Source: Paracyclopina nana
Taxonomy: Eukaryota > Arthropoda > Copepoda > Cyclopoida > Cyclopettidae
Length of the DNA: 64,000 nt
Assembly: GCA_019096065.1 (NCBI GenBank)
Contig: JAGUCH010000001.1
Location: 11,904,001 to 11,968,000, forward strand
Reading direction: 5' to 3'
A model generated the notes under the pieces. The model made no database searches, was not told where the DNA came from, and saw only the letters and a list, made by a program, of their open reading frames with translations. Position 1 is the stretch's first letter, and each line of letters begins with the position of its first letter. A program made the translations under genes and the position numbers. Shown one piece after another: positions 46,774-58,228 of the stretch.

Positions 46774-49700
46774 TTATGAGGATACATCAAATTGCTTCAT
46801 TTCCATCCAATTAGATCCATCGGATTTCTCTCCCCACCGAATTGATCTGGAGCAGCCATTGGAGCCATTTTTCGTCCACAAGTTCATATTTGAGGGTACG
46901 GTCAGTGTTCCGCTCATTTTTGCGGAATAGTTGTTCGTTCTTGAAGCAGTTGGAAATGTGGAGGAATCAGTGGTTGTATCCAATAAATTAGAGGTATTTT
47001 CGTCTGTATTCCGTGTACTGGGCAACGTATCAGCGAGCAAGGATGTCGGTTGACTGCTTTTCGACAGCTGAAAGTAAGTGTACACTTTTGAATTTTCCCG
47101 CTCTTCAATCGGAAAACAAACAAAGGACAGACTGATATAACCGGCATTTTAAAGGAGTGAAGTCAGACCTTGTAAGTTTCTTTTTCCCCATTAAACTGTG
47201 GTGTGGATGTGTCTCGGACTTAATTTATGTGTTGTTGTGCTTGGTGGGGGCAAGCTGTGGTGAATGCATTCTCCATTTCTGCCCTATAAAAAAACTTAAA
47301 AAATCAAACGGTGTAAAAGAAATGGATAACCATGCAAGGAAACGTTCTGATATCAAACAGTGCTACGCAAGAGCCCCCTCAAAATATAGGTAGACGTTTA
47401 TCTAGGTTCATAGTATTGAGTTGGTTTCATTAAGTCTTAAATATTGGTGATTGTGTCATCAGTGTCACTAACAGTATTTCTTGAAACAATAAGTCTTTCC
47501 TTAGGCCGTTCTCATATTGCCGGAAAAAGCAAAGCTAAGGTAAAAATTATGCTACGAAAACCGGTTATTTCGCTCAACATTCACTAAAAGCAGCTACTTT
47601 GCTTGAAATGTTGAGCGTTTGCTTAGCTATTTTTACCTTAGCTAAGCTATTTCTACCTTAGCTTAGCTTTTTCCGGCAATATGAGAACGGCCTCTTATCT
47701 AAATTTTTTTGTAGCTACAAGATGCCTCTTTTTTATTAGGCGTATTTCCTTTCAAATTACTTAAAGGTCATGGGCTTTTCGCACAAGTGCTTTGAAAGCC
47801 ATTTGCTGCTGCCCATCACAGTCTCTTTGTGGTGTTGTCAATCTTTGAGAAAAGTAAACCTACCCTTTTGCTCATCATGCTTCTTTGTGACGAGCTTCTC
47901 CTAGGGTCTCTGTAAGAATTTCGGTTGCTGTGATTGATAGTTGCACTGTGGAAATTGTGCCCAGTGTCAATGTCCCGCCAACAACTCTTGCCGCAAATCA
48001 GACGCGGAATGAAGAGAAGGAATCGGACAAAATACTTTCGGAATCTGAAATCAAAACAGTAACGATGTAGCAGAAGTTAACATGCTTACAGGGAAAAAAA
48101 TTCAGAATATCTTATCAGGCAATCAAGAGGAAAATGACGGAGCAGCATTGATGATTAATGAGGCCTTACTTGATAATTTTGATATTTTTACCTGACATTC
48201 ATCCAGTAGTAAATAATGGGGTTGACTGTGGTGTTGGACATGGCTAGCCAATATATACCCAGGTATACGTGTTTGGTGGCAGCATGTCTGGCAACTTCTT
48301 TATTGTGATATGTGTACAGAAAGTACACGTGGTAAGGCAGCCAGCAAACGCTGAATACACTCACCACAATGACAAACATTTTGACCACCTGAAAAAGTAA
48401 GTGGATAATTATAACGATATAATTGAGTGTACGCTGCAAAAAGGAAAGCATTGCGTACCCTGCTTCATGCATTTTAATTACCTTTGTCCTACTTTGCTAC
48501 ATTAAGAGACTTCCTTAAAGCATTCGATGGTAAGCTCAATTTTTAAGTATTTGTGCCTTTTTTGCAAAATTACTATCTGTTTGTGTTTAACATTTTCAGT
48601 GTAAGATTAAGAACGCAGTTTCTTTTGGTTTGGGTTGCTTAATTGATGAAGTCATCTCTGCAATGCCATAAATGGTAAAAGTAGTCTAATCCAAGTCATG
48701 CATGATGGTACTTGAGCCTCTAGCACTTCTTAATGCAACAGATTCAACTAGGAATATTCCGTTCAATAGCATGCCAGAATTAGGCTCTGATCAACTATAA
48801 GGCCTAGATCACTTGCTCAAATGTAGGCAGCATTATCAGCGTAATTTTAGGCCGTTCTCATAATCCCGGAAAAGGCTAAGCTAAGGTAAAAATAGCTATG
48901 GAAACGCTCAGCATGCGTTTGCTTAGCTTTTTTACCTTAGCTTAGTTATTTCAATCAGTATGAGAACAGCCTATTAGCCATTTAGCTAATGCGGGGAGCA
49001 TTTTCCATCATCAGCTAATTGATGTCATACGAGAAGCAATAGCCATTTAGAAACTTATTTACCAAATTAACCTATCCTCAATTGTTGAATTTTACCAGTC
49101 ACATTTTGCAGCATAACTGAGATCAGCTGGGACTTCTTCAAAGGTGGCTTTGACTTTAAAATTTTTTAAAATCTTATTTTTCATGAAAGTATTTGAACTA
49201 ATTGCTGAAAACTAAAATGACAGATTAAAATCAAAAGAAGAAAATTACTTTGATTGCTCAAAAATGGAAAAATAGGTAAAATTCATCTGTTGAGGTTTGG
49301 TGATTGCTTTTAAAAGTTCCTAAATGGATCATGCTCCTCGTATAACAATAAGCTGATGTGCAAAATGCTCGCTGCAGTAACAAAACAGAACTAACGTTGT
49401 GCTGATTCCTACATTTGAGCAGGTGACCCAGGCCTAAGTATGGCAAAGAATAAAAAAATAAGGATTAGTTAGTCTATGTTCCGTTCACTGAATGTTTCTG
49501 ACACAAAATCAAAGTAATTGCTTATTATTTAAGACATTTACTGTTGCTAGGAAATATTCCCCAATTTCTGTGGCACAATTAATGGCTAGATTTGGCCGTC
49601 TTATCAAGACACGAATATAATTTAAAGCTGCAGTTGAGCGATGATTGCAGGTGGCATTCGATTTTCTCACCTTTTTCTTGTTTTGGTAATTCTTTCTAAG

Positions 49701-50898
49701 CGTTTCCGTTTCCTCGCCCACAATCGGAGTTCCCCAAAGGTGGAATCCCATACGAGAGTAGCACAGGGCCATCAATATCAATGGCACCACATATGTGGCC
49801 AGGAAAAATACAATGTTGTATCTGAAATGTATTGAATTGTACAGAGACCACCCACGGTACCTTCCTCATCATTAGCTTACATATAGTCAGTCTTGGAGTG
49901 GTGAGCTATCCCATCTGGCCAATACATGATGCAGACAGTGATTTTTCTGTAAGAAAAATTCCATCAGCCTGAACTACAATATGTGACCCATCTCATCAAG
50001 TTATTGGAGTTGGATAATTCGATTTGCAAAGTTTCGCTTTTCTCAATATTTGGATACTTTTGAATTTGCTCCTCTTCTGACACCTTGGCTTCGTTATTCT
50101 AGGTATGCTATTTTGGCGGCTTAGGTAAAAGCTAGCAAGTTCTCCTCAAGGAATTAGTCTTAATGGATGAGCCTAATTGCTAGAAACAAGCTTCTAATGT
50201 CTTACGTGTTGCTGAATGTTGACGAGTAGAGCAAGGAGGGTAGTGCCAAGAGTGAGCTCGTGATCCAAATGGCGATTATCGTGCCCAAAATCACCCATCT
50301 CGACAGCTTCGGCCTCAGGGGATAGATGATCGCTCTGTACCTGTAAAAAGTATTAGTATTGAGACAGAGCCATGCTTGCGATTGCCTGAAATGATCAATT
50401 ACCGGTCAATGGTGATGGCGGTGAGTGTGAGGACGCTGGCGGCGACCGTCACATAGGAGACAAAGTTGTTGATGGTGCAGTAGACGTCCCCAAAGATCCA
50501 ATTGCCGTCCCTCATGTAGATGAAGTTGAACAGCCCATTGAGCACAGTCAAAAGCAAGTCCGTGATGCTCAAGTTCACCAAGAAGTAGTTGGTTGAAGTC
50601 CACATTCTCTTGTGGCCTGAAATGGTTTTGGTTTGCTCGTAATTCAGCTAAGCTCAAGGGAGAATTTCTGTGAGAACTTACAGAGAACAATCCAGAGGAC
50701 AATGAGGTTTCCGAGCGTGCCCACGATCACAGATATGGTAAAGCTGACGTTCCACATGGGATTGAGGAAGTCGTATCTTTTGAGGGGTGACACTTCGGTC
50801 GAGTTCATTTCCATTTCAGTGGAGTTTTCGTCGCTGCTCGCAAAGTCCTCAGAGGAGTTGAGGCCCGTGTAGGCCGATGTGGTCAAATTGTAGTCCAT
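46774..50898 (-). CDS. TkR86C: tachykinin-family GPCR (natalisin/TkR86C type)
   Basis: Eight exons join in phase: 50682-50898, 50403-50616, 50206-50340, 49881-49946, 49671-49821, 48192-48388, 47864-48044 and 46774-47067, giving 484 aa. The N-terminus has several N-glycosylation sites (NLT, NSS, NST, NVS). Visible landmarks are GN in TM1, NLSITD in TM2, DRY at 143-145, the ECL2 cysteine in CIMYWPDG, CWLPYH at 276-281 in TM6, and NPIIY at 317-321 in TM7. Together these are diagnostic of tachykinin receptors, which couple peptide binding to G proteins at the plasma membrane. The YCTINNFV segment before TM3 resembles the TkR86C branch more than TkR99D, but that subtype call is from memory. The Ser/Thr-rich 97-residue tail exon lies 796 bp from the rest and is placed by phase and splice sites (AGG|GTAGGT, TTTCAG). 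Reading through instead would stop after about 16 residues. Confidence 0.88.
47503..47693. mobile_element. 191-bp PIF/Harbinger-like MITE in a receptor intron
   Basis: Terminal inverted repeats begin AGGCCGTTCTCATATTGCCG on both sides and are flanked by CTT (47500-47502 and 47694-47696). It sits within the last intron of the tachykinin receptor gene. There is no coding capacity. The internal CTAAGGTAAAAA motif is shared with the elements at 48849 and 55870. Confidence 0.82.
48849..48972. mobile_element. 124-bp MITE of the same family in another receptor intron
   Basis: The left end is AGGCCGTTCTCATAATCCCG and the right end, inward, is AGGCTGTTCTCATACTG. It shares AAGCTAAGGTAAAAA with the 47503 copy. 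Located in the intron 48389-49670. Its flanks (TTT and ATT) no longer show a clean duplication, so it is older. Confidence 0.72.
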
Positions 50899-50949
50899 TA
50901 TAGGTTTGGCTTTTACAAAGAAGACATTATTCCCGGTGTTGTCGTGTGG

Positions 50950-52488
50950 ACCTGAATTGCTCGAATGCTTGCACCTGAAAGAGAAGAGGCCTCGCGTAGA
51001 CGGCCTCGACTTTGTGGAGGTTGTCTTCTCTTCTTTTTCTCCCTTTTCTATCGTTTAGTGGACACGCTGCATGAGGAGCTCGGTGCCAAAAAAAACACAC
51101 TAATAAAAGTAACTTTTTTCGAAGTTGAGAAAAAATTCAATTAAGTTGTTAATGGGCTAGTGCAAACACTAAGGGAACTCTCCTAATCTGAGAGCAGTAA
51201 CATGTGAAGGACTATTCCTACTTCAATAATCAACAGGGTTTTTGTAAAAATTGTATTCATAGTTTACCTTAGGATTTTATGGCGTCGCTTTGGCCCCAAG
51301 TGGTCTTTACAACTACGCAGGCCTTCTAAAGCTGCGATATGATTGCATGACGTTCGGTGTTTTCTTTTTGAGACTCCACCCTGAAATGATCTAGAAGTCA
51401 CAAGGACAATGGTTATGTAAGCATGCTTGATCATTATGCTTATGACAAACACACTATTATCCAAAAAAATACCTACGCTTTATTCACAGCTATAGAAAAC
51501 ATGAAAAATATCACAGCTATAGAAAACTTGAATGGCGTAGAGTCCTACCCTAGTACTACTTCATGACGTTTTTTGAAAGTATGCAACTTTTTGTGCAGTC
51601 TTTGGGATAAACTAAATGGGATCTGTCAAGATGTTTCGATTAATTTGTTCGTGGCGAAAATAGATACAGAAAACAGCTTAAAATACTCTCTTTTGTTTTG
51701 CTGCTTTTACAGCCTGAAGGTCCTTTCCTTGGCCTTAGGCCAATCATTCCACAAAGCTATCAAGGCTGTTTTATGACTACTACTGCAAAATGGCTCTGTT
51801 TTTTCCATTTTCACAGTTGCCACATCGAAGAAGGCTGAGTTAATTGTGCCAAAAATGTACAACTGCCAGCAAGGTCAGAGTATCTGGCCTTGGAAAATGG
51901 CCTCCTCTCTTATCTCTTATTGGCCATTCAAAGGCCAGGAAGTCAATTATAAGAGCTTGCAAGAGTACTTCAGTCAGGAGTAGGATCTAAGTACAGCAAC
52001 AGAGATGCATGGCAATGATTAAATTGGCTAAGCTTGTCTTAAGAAAGCAGTATATCGAGACGAATTGCTTTTCAACATGCCTTCAACTTCTATTTTCTTA
52101 CGGGCGTGGATATTTTAATTTAATAGCAAGATTTGGTTATGCAGCGTCGATATTGGCATGCGCTTGCCTCCTAAATTATTGCTTTTGAATTTGAGGAGCT
52201 TCTGAAGGATAGCAATAGGAGGAACAATTTGTGGTCATGATTATTAATATTGCTGTCAATGTAGTAGAAGCTACTGTTGTACACTCGCGTTGTGACGTCC
52301 ATTTATTGCGTTCTTATGCAATATATTTTCCTTAGGGGAACCTAGCTGGGCACAGAGCTATGAAAGCCACCTTTTTACTCTTTATTTCCGGATTGTGTCC
52401 TCTTCCAAATGCTCCTTTGGGACCGGCCAATCCTTAAAGCTTTGCTTGCACGTAAAGAGGATTAAAGGATTTTTTGAAACTGACAGTT
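50950..52488. other. intergenic, possible receptor 5' UTR exon
   Basis: On the minus strand, TTCTCTTTCAG near 50977 precedes the receptor ATG by under 100 nt and could end a 5' UTR intron. Beyond that I see no gene. Confidence 0.4.
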
Positions 52489-52494
52489 TTTATT
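52489..52494 (-). terminator. poly(A) signal AATAAA of the secreted-precursor gene
   Basis: Lies 16 nt beyond the TAA of the gene ending at 52511, on the same strand. Confidence 0.6.
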
Positions 52495-52510
52495 CTCTGC
52501 TCAAATACAT

Positions 52511-53292
52511 TTAGGGTACATTGTTGAAGCCAAAAATGCTGGGATGCAAGTGAGATTGACGGATTGGCCGTCTGAATTGTTGCTTCTTGAAAAAGTGAGG
52601 ATTCTCTTGTGTGATGGGAAGGGCATAGTTGGGGTTGGAAGCTCCTGGCAGAGGAATGTATTCTGTGTTACCAAAAGGATCAATTGGAGGATACACTGGT
52701 CCTTTCCCCCTGGTTTTGCGAGCTTCTCTTGCGAAAAAGGGCTCCCTTATTTCGTTTTCTGAGAAGAAAAAAGTGTCAAAAGATGGCCGGCTGAAGAAGA
52801 AAACCCCTCCTTTGTGCTGATGTGCAGTGACTGAAAAAATATGGGATTTGCAGAACTCATTCTCTTTCCTGTTTGGCTGTTTAGCTGAGAGTGGTTATAG
52901 TGTGGTATAATGTGGAAATGTGTAACAGAAAAATGAGGAATGGGTGCATTACGGAAATGCAGATTTCAGTGATATGGCTTACTGGGGATGTGTCTTCGTC
53001 TCCTCTCCTGAATTTGGCTGATACCTCGTTCCACTGCTTCTTTGGGAAAGTTTCTAGCGTTGTCATTGATTGAAAACTTTTCTGTTTCCAATTTGGCATC
53101 AGGATGGAAAAAATCGAAGCCCCCTTCTGATTCGAAGAGGGACCGAAAATTTGGAAAACCTGAAAGATCGCCGCAATGCATTTGACTAATCTAAATTTCA
53201 CTTGTAATACCTTGAGGTTGTCCGTTTGTGCCACTGAAGTCTTGAGCGGCGGAGATTTGCCACAGAAGAAATAAATACAATAAATAGAGCAT
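52511..53292 (-). CDS. small secreted precursor-like protein, family unknown
   Basis: Three exons, 53211-53292, 52983-53159 and 52511-52758, join in phase 1 at both introns (51 and 224 nt) to give 168 aa. The start MLYLLYLFLLWQISAAQ is a classic signal peptide, with cleavage likely near Ala16. The mature chain has no cysteine. An acidic and aromatic first part (SEGGFDFFHPDAK) is followed by RRRR at about residue 81 and further basic sites (RKTRGKG, QFRRPIR), which could be prohormone-convertase sites. The proline-rich C-terminal third holds YPPIDPFGN and ends SIFGFNNVP. I recognise no known neuropeptide: there is no repeated amidated motif and no FxxxRG. It could be a prohormone, a matrix or cuticle-associated protein, or an immune peptide. 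The promoter is unusually clear (see separate entry). Confidence 0.72.
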
Positions 53293-53317
53293 GATTCGGC
53301 ACGTTAATGCGGGACGT

Positions 53318-53355
53318 GACTGAGTTGGTCAGCTGGATGGCGCAATAATTTATTT
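53318..53355 (-). promoter_or_regulatory. core promoter of the secreted-precursor gene
   Basis: Reading the minus strand, AAATAAATTA (53355-53346) lies about 25-34 nt before TCAGTC (53323-53318), the arthropod initiator. A start at the A of TCAGTC (53321) leaves a 29-nt leader before the ATG at 53292. The spacing is what a TATA-plus-initiator promoter requires. Confidence 0.6.
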
Positions 53356-53359
53356 GGGC

Positions 53360-54398
53360 AACAGTGTTGCCTTTTGACGAGTTTTGACGCGCTGTTGTGT
53401 TGCGTCATCGAAGCGCGTCACCACGTGGTTGTTTGCAGTGGTGCAAACTTTTTCGGCAGCGTAAACAGCGCACGCTTTTTATAGTGCCGTAGCTTTGTTG
53501 ATATACGCGCATCTAATTGTGTTAGAGGAAAGATTCGTTGTAAAGATAGATTGATTTTAAACTTTCTTTGGAACTACAATATTTTGCATGGGAGCATTTT
53601 CAGTTTTAGAATAGCAGGAAATACTTCCTAAAAATAGTCTTAAAGTTGGTCTGGTTGCTCTTTAGTGGCTTATCTATGGCTATTTCCAGTCTTCGTGATT
53701 GAAATAAGATGCTCCAGATAAAACCAGATTTTCTCAACCACTCTCATTTGCGTTTGCTATAAAAAAATTAATTATCTCAAGTGTCTTGATATTTGGAAAT
53801 GATGAGTACCACATATGGCATTAGGTAGCACTCTATGCTAATCCTTGACCTTTATCATTTGGTATTTTCAATATTGCCAATTTTACCTAAATGAGCTGAC
53901 CAATCAACTTTTAAAAATAGAATTAGTCCGACAAATATGGGTCTTCGTGTAACTTCGAATCACTTGATACTTAACAGTTTCCTTGGCCATGGATGCATGA
54001 GAGAGCGATATCAATTTTTGTTGAGCATGTACATATGTGTTCATACATATGTAATGGCTTAGCATTTTCAAAGCAAAGAAAGAATGAAGAAACCAACCCT
54101 ACTTAATTTTGTCGACTAAAAATGAAAAGTAAAGACGCACATTCAAAGGACGTGAATCATTATAATTTCCTACATAGACTTCTATTTTCGAAAAAATGAA
54201 AGCGCTATGCTACATTAGTAAAATTACAAAAAAAGAAGTTCCACTGATCTATGTAGCTCAAACGTCATCATACATTGATCGCAATATCAAGAAATCAGTT
54301 TTATTTTTGCCCACCTTTGCGAATCCACTTCAAGTACAAATCGACTCTATATGAGTAGTACATGAATTAGGAAAGCCTTAAGTATGAAAAGAGTTGTC
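53360..54398. other. non-coding spacer
   Basis: No supported gene or complete mobile element. Confidence 0.5.
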
Positions 54399-54583
54399 TT
54401 AAGGAAAGGTGAATCTCTTGCTGACTGCCACTCTACGAGCTCAGCTAGGGACCGAGCAGCTTTTTTATGGCATTTTTTGCTATTTTGTGTCATTGTTTTC
54501 AATATTTCTTCTCGAAAAACTATCTTTCTTTAAGTTTCTTTGGTAAAAGATAGAAACTAACTATTGATTTTGCTGAAAATGCC
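54399..54583 (-). repeat. inverted copy of the 3954-4140 dispersed repeat
   Basis: Read on the minus strand, it shows the same ordered landmarks as the copy at 3954 (ATTTTCAGCAAAATC ... GCTGCTCGGTCCC ... GATTCACCTTTCCTT), about 75-80% similar by eye. Confidence 0.65.
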
Positions 54584-54679
54584 TAAAACGTTTCCCATAA
54601 CCTGCCAAAATTAGAGTTTTGATTTTAGATTAGAGTTTTGGGTGTCCATGAAGAGGACGAAAAAGCTAAGCCTAAAACT

Positions 54680-54904
54680 TCACGCAGCAATTCCTACAGC
54701 AACTTTTGTTCGAGCAAAAATATGGCTAATGAATTTTTGAAGCTTGAAGAGATCAGCTTGCATCCTATAGTCGTATTGGCCATGTGTCTTACACACATGC
54801 AGCGCATCGATTGGATATTGGTGGTCAAACAACAGGGTTATTGTTTCATGCAGTTCCGGTTTGCCATAATGCTCCAACAAGTTTGAACTGACCCAATTAG
54901 TCAT
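54680..54904 (-). CDS. 74-codon ORF, unidentified
   Basis: The ATG at 54904 is followed by 74 uninterrupted codons with protein-like text (ETITLLFDHQYPIDALHVC). An upstream in-frame TGA blocks extension, and no acceptor fits the phase of the candidate exon at 55362. The opposite strand is also open. It may be a fragment of a decayed element or an unlinked small ORF. I recognise no domain. Confidence 0.25.
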   Translation of the reverse strand: MTNWVSSNLLEHYGKPELHETITLLFDHQYPIDALHVCKTHGQYDYRMQADLFKLQKFISHIFARTKVAVGIAA

Positions 54905-55361
54905 GGCCGTGGGCTGCGTTCACCAATACGCCAACAAATATGCCTCGTTGTATGACTAGTAATTTTGAGGAACCTCTTAATCGCCGCTATGTTGCCCTTT
55001 TAACCAGCATGGGAACTTAACAAAAGCTCTGGTTACATGAGCAGATGACCTGGCCCTCCAAGAAAGACGTCAATTTGGCAGCTCAAAAATGTAATTTATT
55101 TAATAGCCGGATTTGTGCCTTTACCATTAAGACGAGTGAAAAATGGTTTTGAGCCAAAAAAGTTTGGACCATTTTATGCCGGACCAACAGCCACATAGGT
55201 TTTACTCGCATCTTTGATGCATTTTTTTCCAGAATTTATTCTACTGTGCACTTTGCCCACTTTGTATTAGTGATTCATTATCACACATTTCCAACGCGGA
55301 AGATTGCTGGAGGTAAAAAAGTCCCACCTAATAGCCCCATTTTTTCAGGCGCTACCCTCAC

Positions 55362-55536
55362 CTTGAAAATCGATCGAAAATTCCATCTCTGATGCAAATT
55401 TCATCACATCGCGCAGTTGTAAATTATAAGGTCTGATCGGCAAAAAAGGAACACAGTTTTGGGCCAATATCTCCATTTTCCTTTCTACTAGCAAGGCCGC
55501 TTTCATACTTCTAGAAATATCTAAGCTCAGGGCCAT
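55362..55536 (-). CDS. candidate first coding exon, 58 codons
   Basis: An ATGG start in good context (ATAGAGATGG) opens 58 codons to a consensus donor, TTTTCAAG|GTGAGG, leaving one base. The text looks like a real helical protein (SMKAALLVERKMEILAQN, then LQLRDVMKFASEMEF). No second exon that fits phase 1 was found downstream on the minus strand. The DNA just upstream has a diverged second copy at 61.8-62.3 kb (see findings). Function unknown. Confidence 0.35.
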
Positions 55537-55779
55537 CTCTATCGAGCAATCTTGACGGAACAATTCTACTCTAGAATCCCGAAACTATACTCGTTGTTTG
55601 ACTCCGCTAGGGAGCGCTGCGGTTGCGCCAGGTTGCGCTTGCTAGAAAGTGTTACCAACCTTTTCCCAACTTTTGCTTGTCAAATAATTAATTCTGGCTG
55701 TTATATGTTTATATATTTTGGGATATTTTTGAATCCATATATTTTAACTCAAAGAAAATTCCTCAGATTTAAGTAGAAA

Positions 55780-55868
55780 TTTCGTCCTGCACCCTACCAC
55801 AGTATAGTCCGATGACGTGCTATAGTAAAGCTGCGCATAGAGCTCACCTTATACCATAGGTCATCTGG
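55780..55868 (+). repeat. dispersed repeat, copy at 62244-62333
   Basis: Both copies contain TTTCGTC, TACCACAGTATAGTCCGA, an ATAG..AAGCT stretch, CACCTTATA and TCATCT.GG in the same order. Together with a second shared block near the TTGTTCCGTCAAGA motif, this implies a larger duplicated segment. Confidence 0.6.
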
Positions 55869-55869
55869 G

Positions 55870-56074
55870 CTAAGCTAAGGTAAAAAAAAGCTAAGCAAAC
55901 GCAACGTTTCAAGAAAAGCAGCTACTTTTTTTGAATGTTGAGCGAAATTAGGCAACGAAAACCAGTTATTCCGCGCAACATTTAAGAGATGCAGCTGCTT
56001 TGCTTTTTAAATGATAAGCGTTTGGTTAGCTGTTTTTACCTTAGCTAGCTATTTCTGTCGTCATGAGAACGTCC
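55870..56074. mobile_element. degraded MITE of the 47503 family
   Basis: TAAGCTAAGGTAAAAA at the left and ATGAGAACGTCC at the right match the 47503-type element, including the internal GCAGCTACTTT and TGTTGAGCG blocks. The left terminal repeat is missing. Confidence 0.6.
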
Positions 56075-58087
56075 AACAATTTGTTACTTTTATTCAAGTT
56101 ACCTTGCTAAAAAAGTGACCTAACTTGAAGAGAGATCAGCTCGTACTAGCCAAGCTCAATTGGTTTAAGTAAAAGAGCAACGCTAGCATGAAAAATAGTT
56201 GCTCGGTTCTCAAATATTTCCCGACCTCTCAGGGATTTTTCTTGGGGCCAAACTTTTGCTGAGGGGGGTAGGGACCTATTATTCCGACTAGGTCCAAACT
56301 AAGTCTAGTGTTTAGTCCAAACCCATAATAGAATAATGTAAAAAATTATTTTCGACGAAAGAGAAAAGTTGAACGTTCTGATTGCTGCTAAAGCAATAAT
56401 AATAGCCTGCATTCATTTTGCATGAAAGGGAAAAAGATATTCTATTTTACTCAAGAGATATCAAAAGAATCGAATCATTCTCTCGAGGTGCAATCATTTT
56501 CGTTATGAATTTAGAGAGAGAGCTAATGGTTAATAAGGCATTTTCAAGCTAAATGAGCGAGAAATTACTGTACTACGTAACTTACTTTGCACGGAAAAAC
56601 GTTTCAATTAAACGGACGGTTTAGAAATAGGGGCTAGGTAACCAAGCAAAGCTAAAAGGTTAGGCAAAATTAGCCAAAACGAGTCAAATCCATCCATAGC
56701 CAATTTTGAGAAACTGCTGAAGTAGCCTTGCCTTGAATTTGCACCAATACCCTTAACGAGCTGATTGAAGATGCTTCTGAGGAGTGCATAAAGATCGATC
56801 GATTGCCGTGCATCCAATCCCAAATCAAGCTAAGCCGTAATGAATTATGAACTTCTTCATTCAATAGGCTCACTGCTGTTGATCCAATTCCATCGTTTCT
56901 TAATAATCTTCTATGAAATCATGCATGATCCATCAAAGTGTCTGCTACCTTTGACAAATTGATTTAGCGAATTTTTGAGTTGACGAAGAGCGAGAGAGCA
57001 AATTAGAGTGCTTCAATTAACACTTTCACAAAATTGTCTCCCGTTGCACGCAAGATTTTGCTCATTAATTGATGGCATCGATTTCTTACTGCGCAGTACA
57101 TAATTGTTAAGTGCTTTCCACTCACCTACATGTTGAATCACAAAGATGGCAAATACAAAAAAAACCAACATTTTTAGAGCTCTAATAGGGTGTTCATCTA
57201 TGCCTCGTTTCCTTAAAATCTTACGACAGCCTTAAACGAAATGCTTAAGTTTTCGTACGTTGGATTAATCAAAACACTTCTAGCTCATATGACCAAAAGA
57301 GGTCGGAAAAGTGGTCTCATTGAGGCTATGAAACGTGAGTAAAAATGATCAGTTCTGCAATAGGAGGCTTAAGTAAAACGCGATTTAACGGAAGGAAAAA
57401 ATTTCCTTAGTAGGTGAACACAGCATAATTAGATTTACTACTGGCTACTTATTGATACTTTTTTTTAGTTCAAATTCAAGTTGAAAAATCATCTCACTTT
57501 AATTGCAATGCCAATGACGTATGGATCAAATGTTTATGACATCAAAGCAACAATCTGTCAAAAGTGATTTGTCGTGACTCAAAGATCTTTTAAGGATATT
57601 AAAACTCAAGTTGATGGTGGGCTGTAAAACAACTTCCTACTCCAACTACAGAGTTCCAGTTGGTTTTACTTAGCAAACTTAAGCGTCACATGTGACAAAA
57701 ACAAAACGGTTTTATCTTGACTTATATTTATTTTATATGGCATCATCAGGTGACCGTCATAAAATCTTGCTTGTTATAGTACTTTTAGGAGCAGCTTGCA
57801 ACAACTATCACGTTTAGATGTAACTACTATGCATAAACGTTGTAAAAAAAATCACTTGGCCTTAGTGTGCGCAATAAGATTTGATGGCAGAAAAATAGAA
57901 GCCAATGATGCAGAACGGTAGGCCTAACTTCTTTTGTTACCAAATTAATTGCTCCACACAAACGTTTTTTGCAAAGTTGTTCAGTGTCAATTTTCTGCTC
58001 GATTGAGATTAACACATTTTTTATCACTTACAGTTATGCTAAACCAAATGCAAAATGCAGTTCATTGACCAAACAAATAAGATAGAG
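56075..58087. other. non-coding spacer
   Basis: No gene supported. A 71-codon minus-strand frame at 56608-56823 has no ATG at its head and no recognisable domain. Confidence 0.45.
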
Positions 58088-58228
58088 GCTTAGTCTCTTC
58101 TGGAGATTTCATAGTGATCAAGCCATGGTCATTATCGATTCTTATGAAGTTCCATCGCAACCAACTCAGTACATAAGAAACGATCATTACCGGGGCTTGG
58201 TCATTATGAAATCTCCAGAAGACACTAA
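58088..58228. mobile_element. foldback MITE, copy 3 (diverged, right end replaced)
   Basis: It begins GCTTAGTCTCTTCTGGAGAT like the copies at 4427 and 10910, with several substitutions (GATCAAGCCATGG, GGGGCTTGGTCAT). The right arm ends in GACACTAA, directly at the start of another inverted-repeat element. No target duplication remains. Confidence 0.75.

Noticed and set aside
52511..53292. Secreted precursor as the ligand of the nearby tachykinin-type receptor
   Set aside because: Proximity alone is weak. The protein lacks any FxxxRG or FxGxRG amidated motif expected of natalisin or tachykinin peptides.
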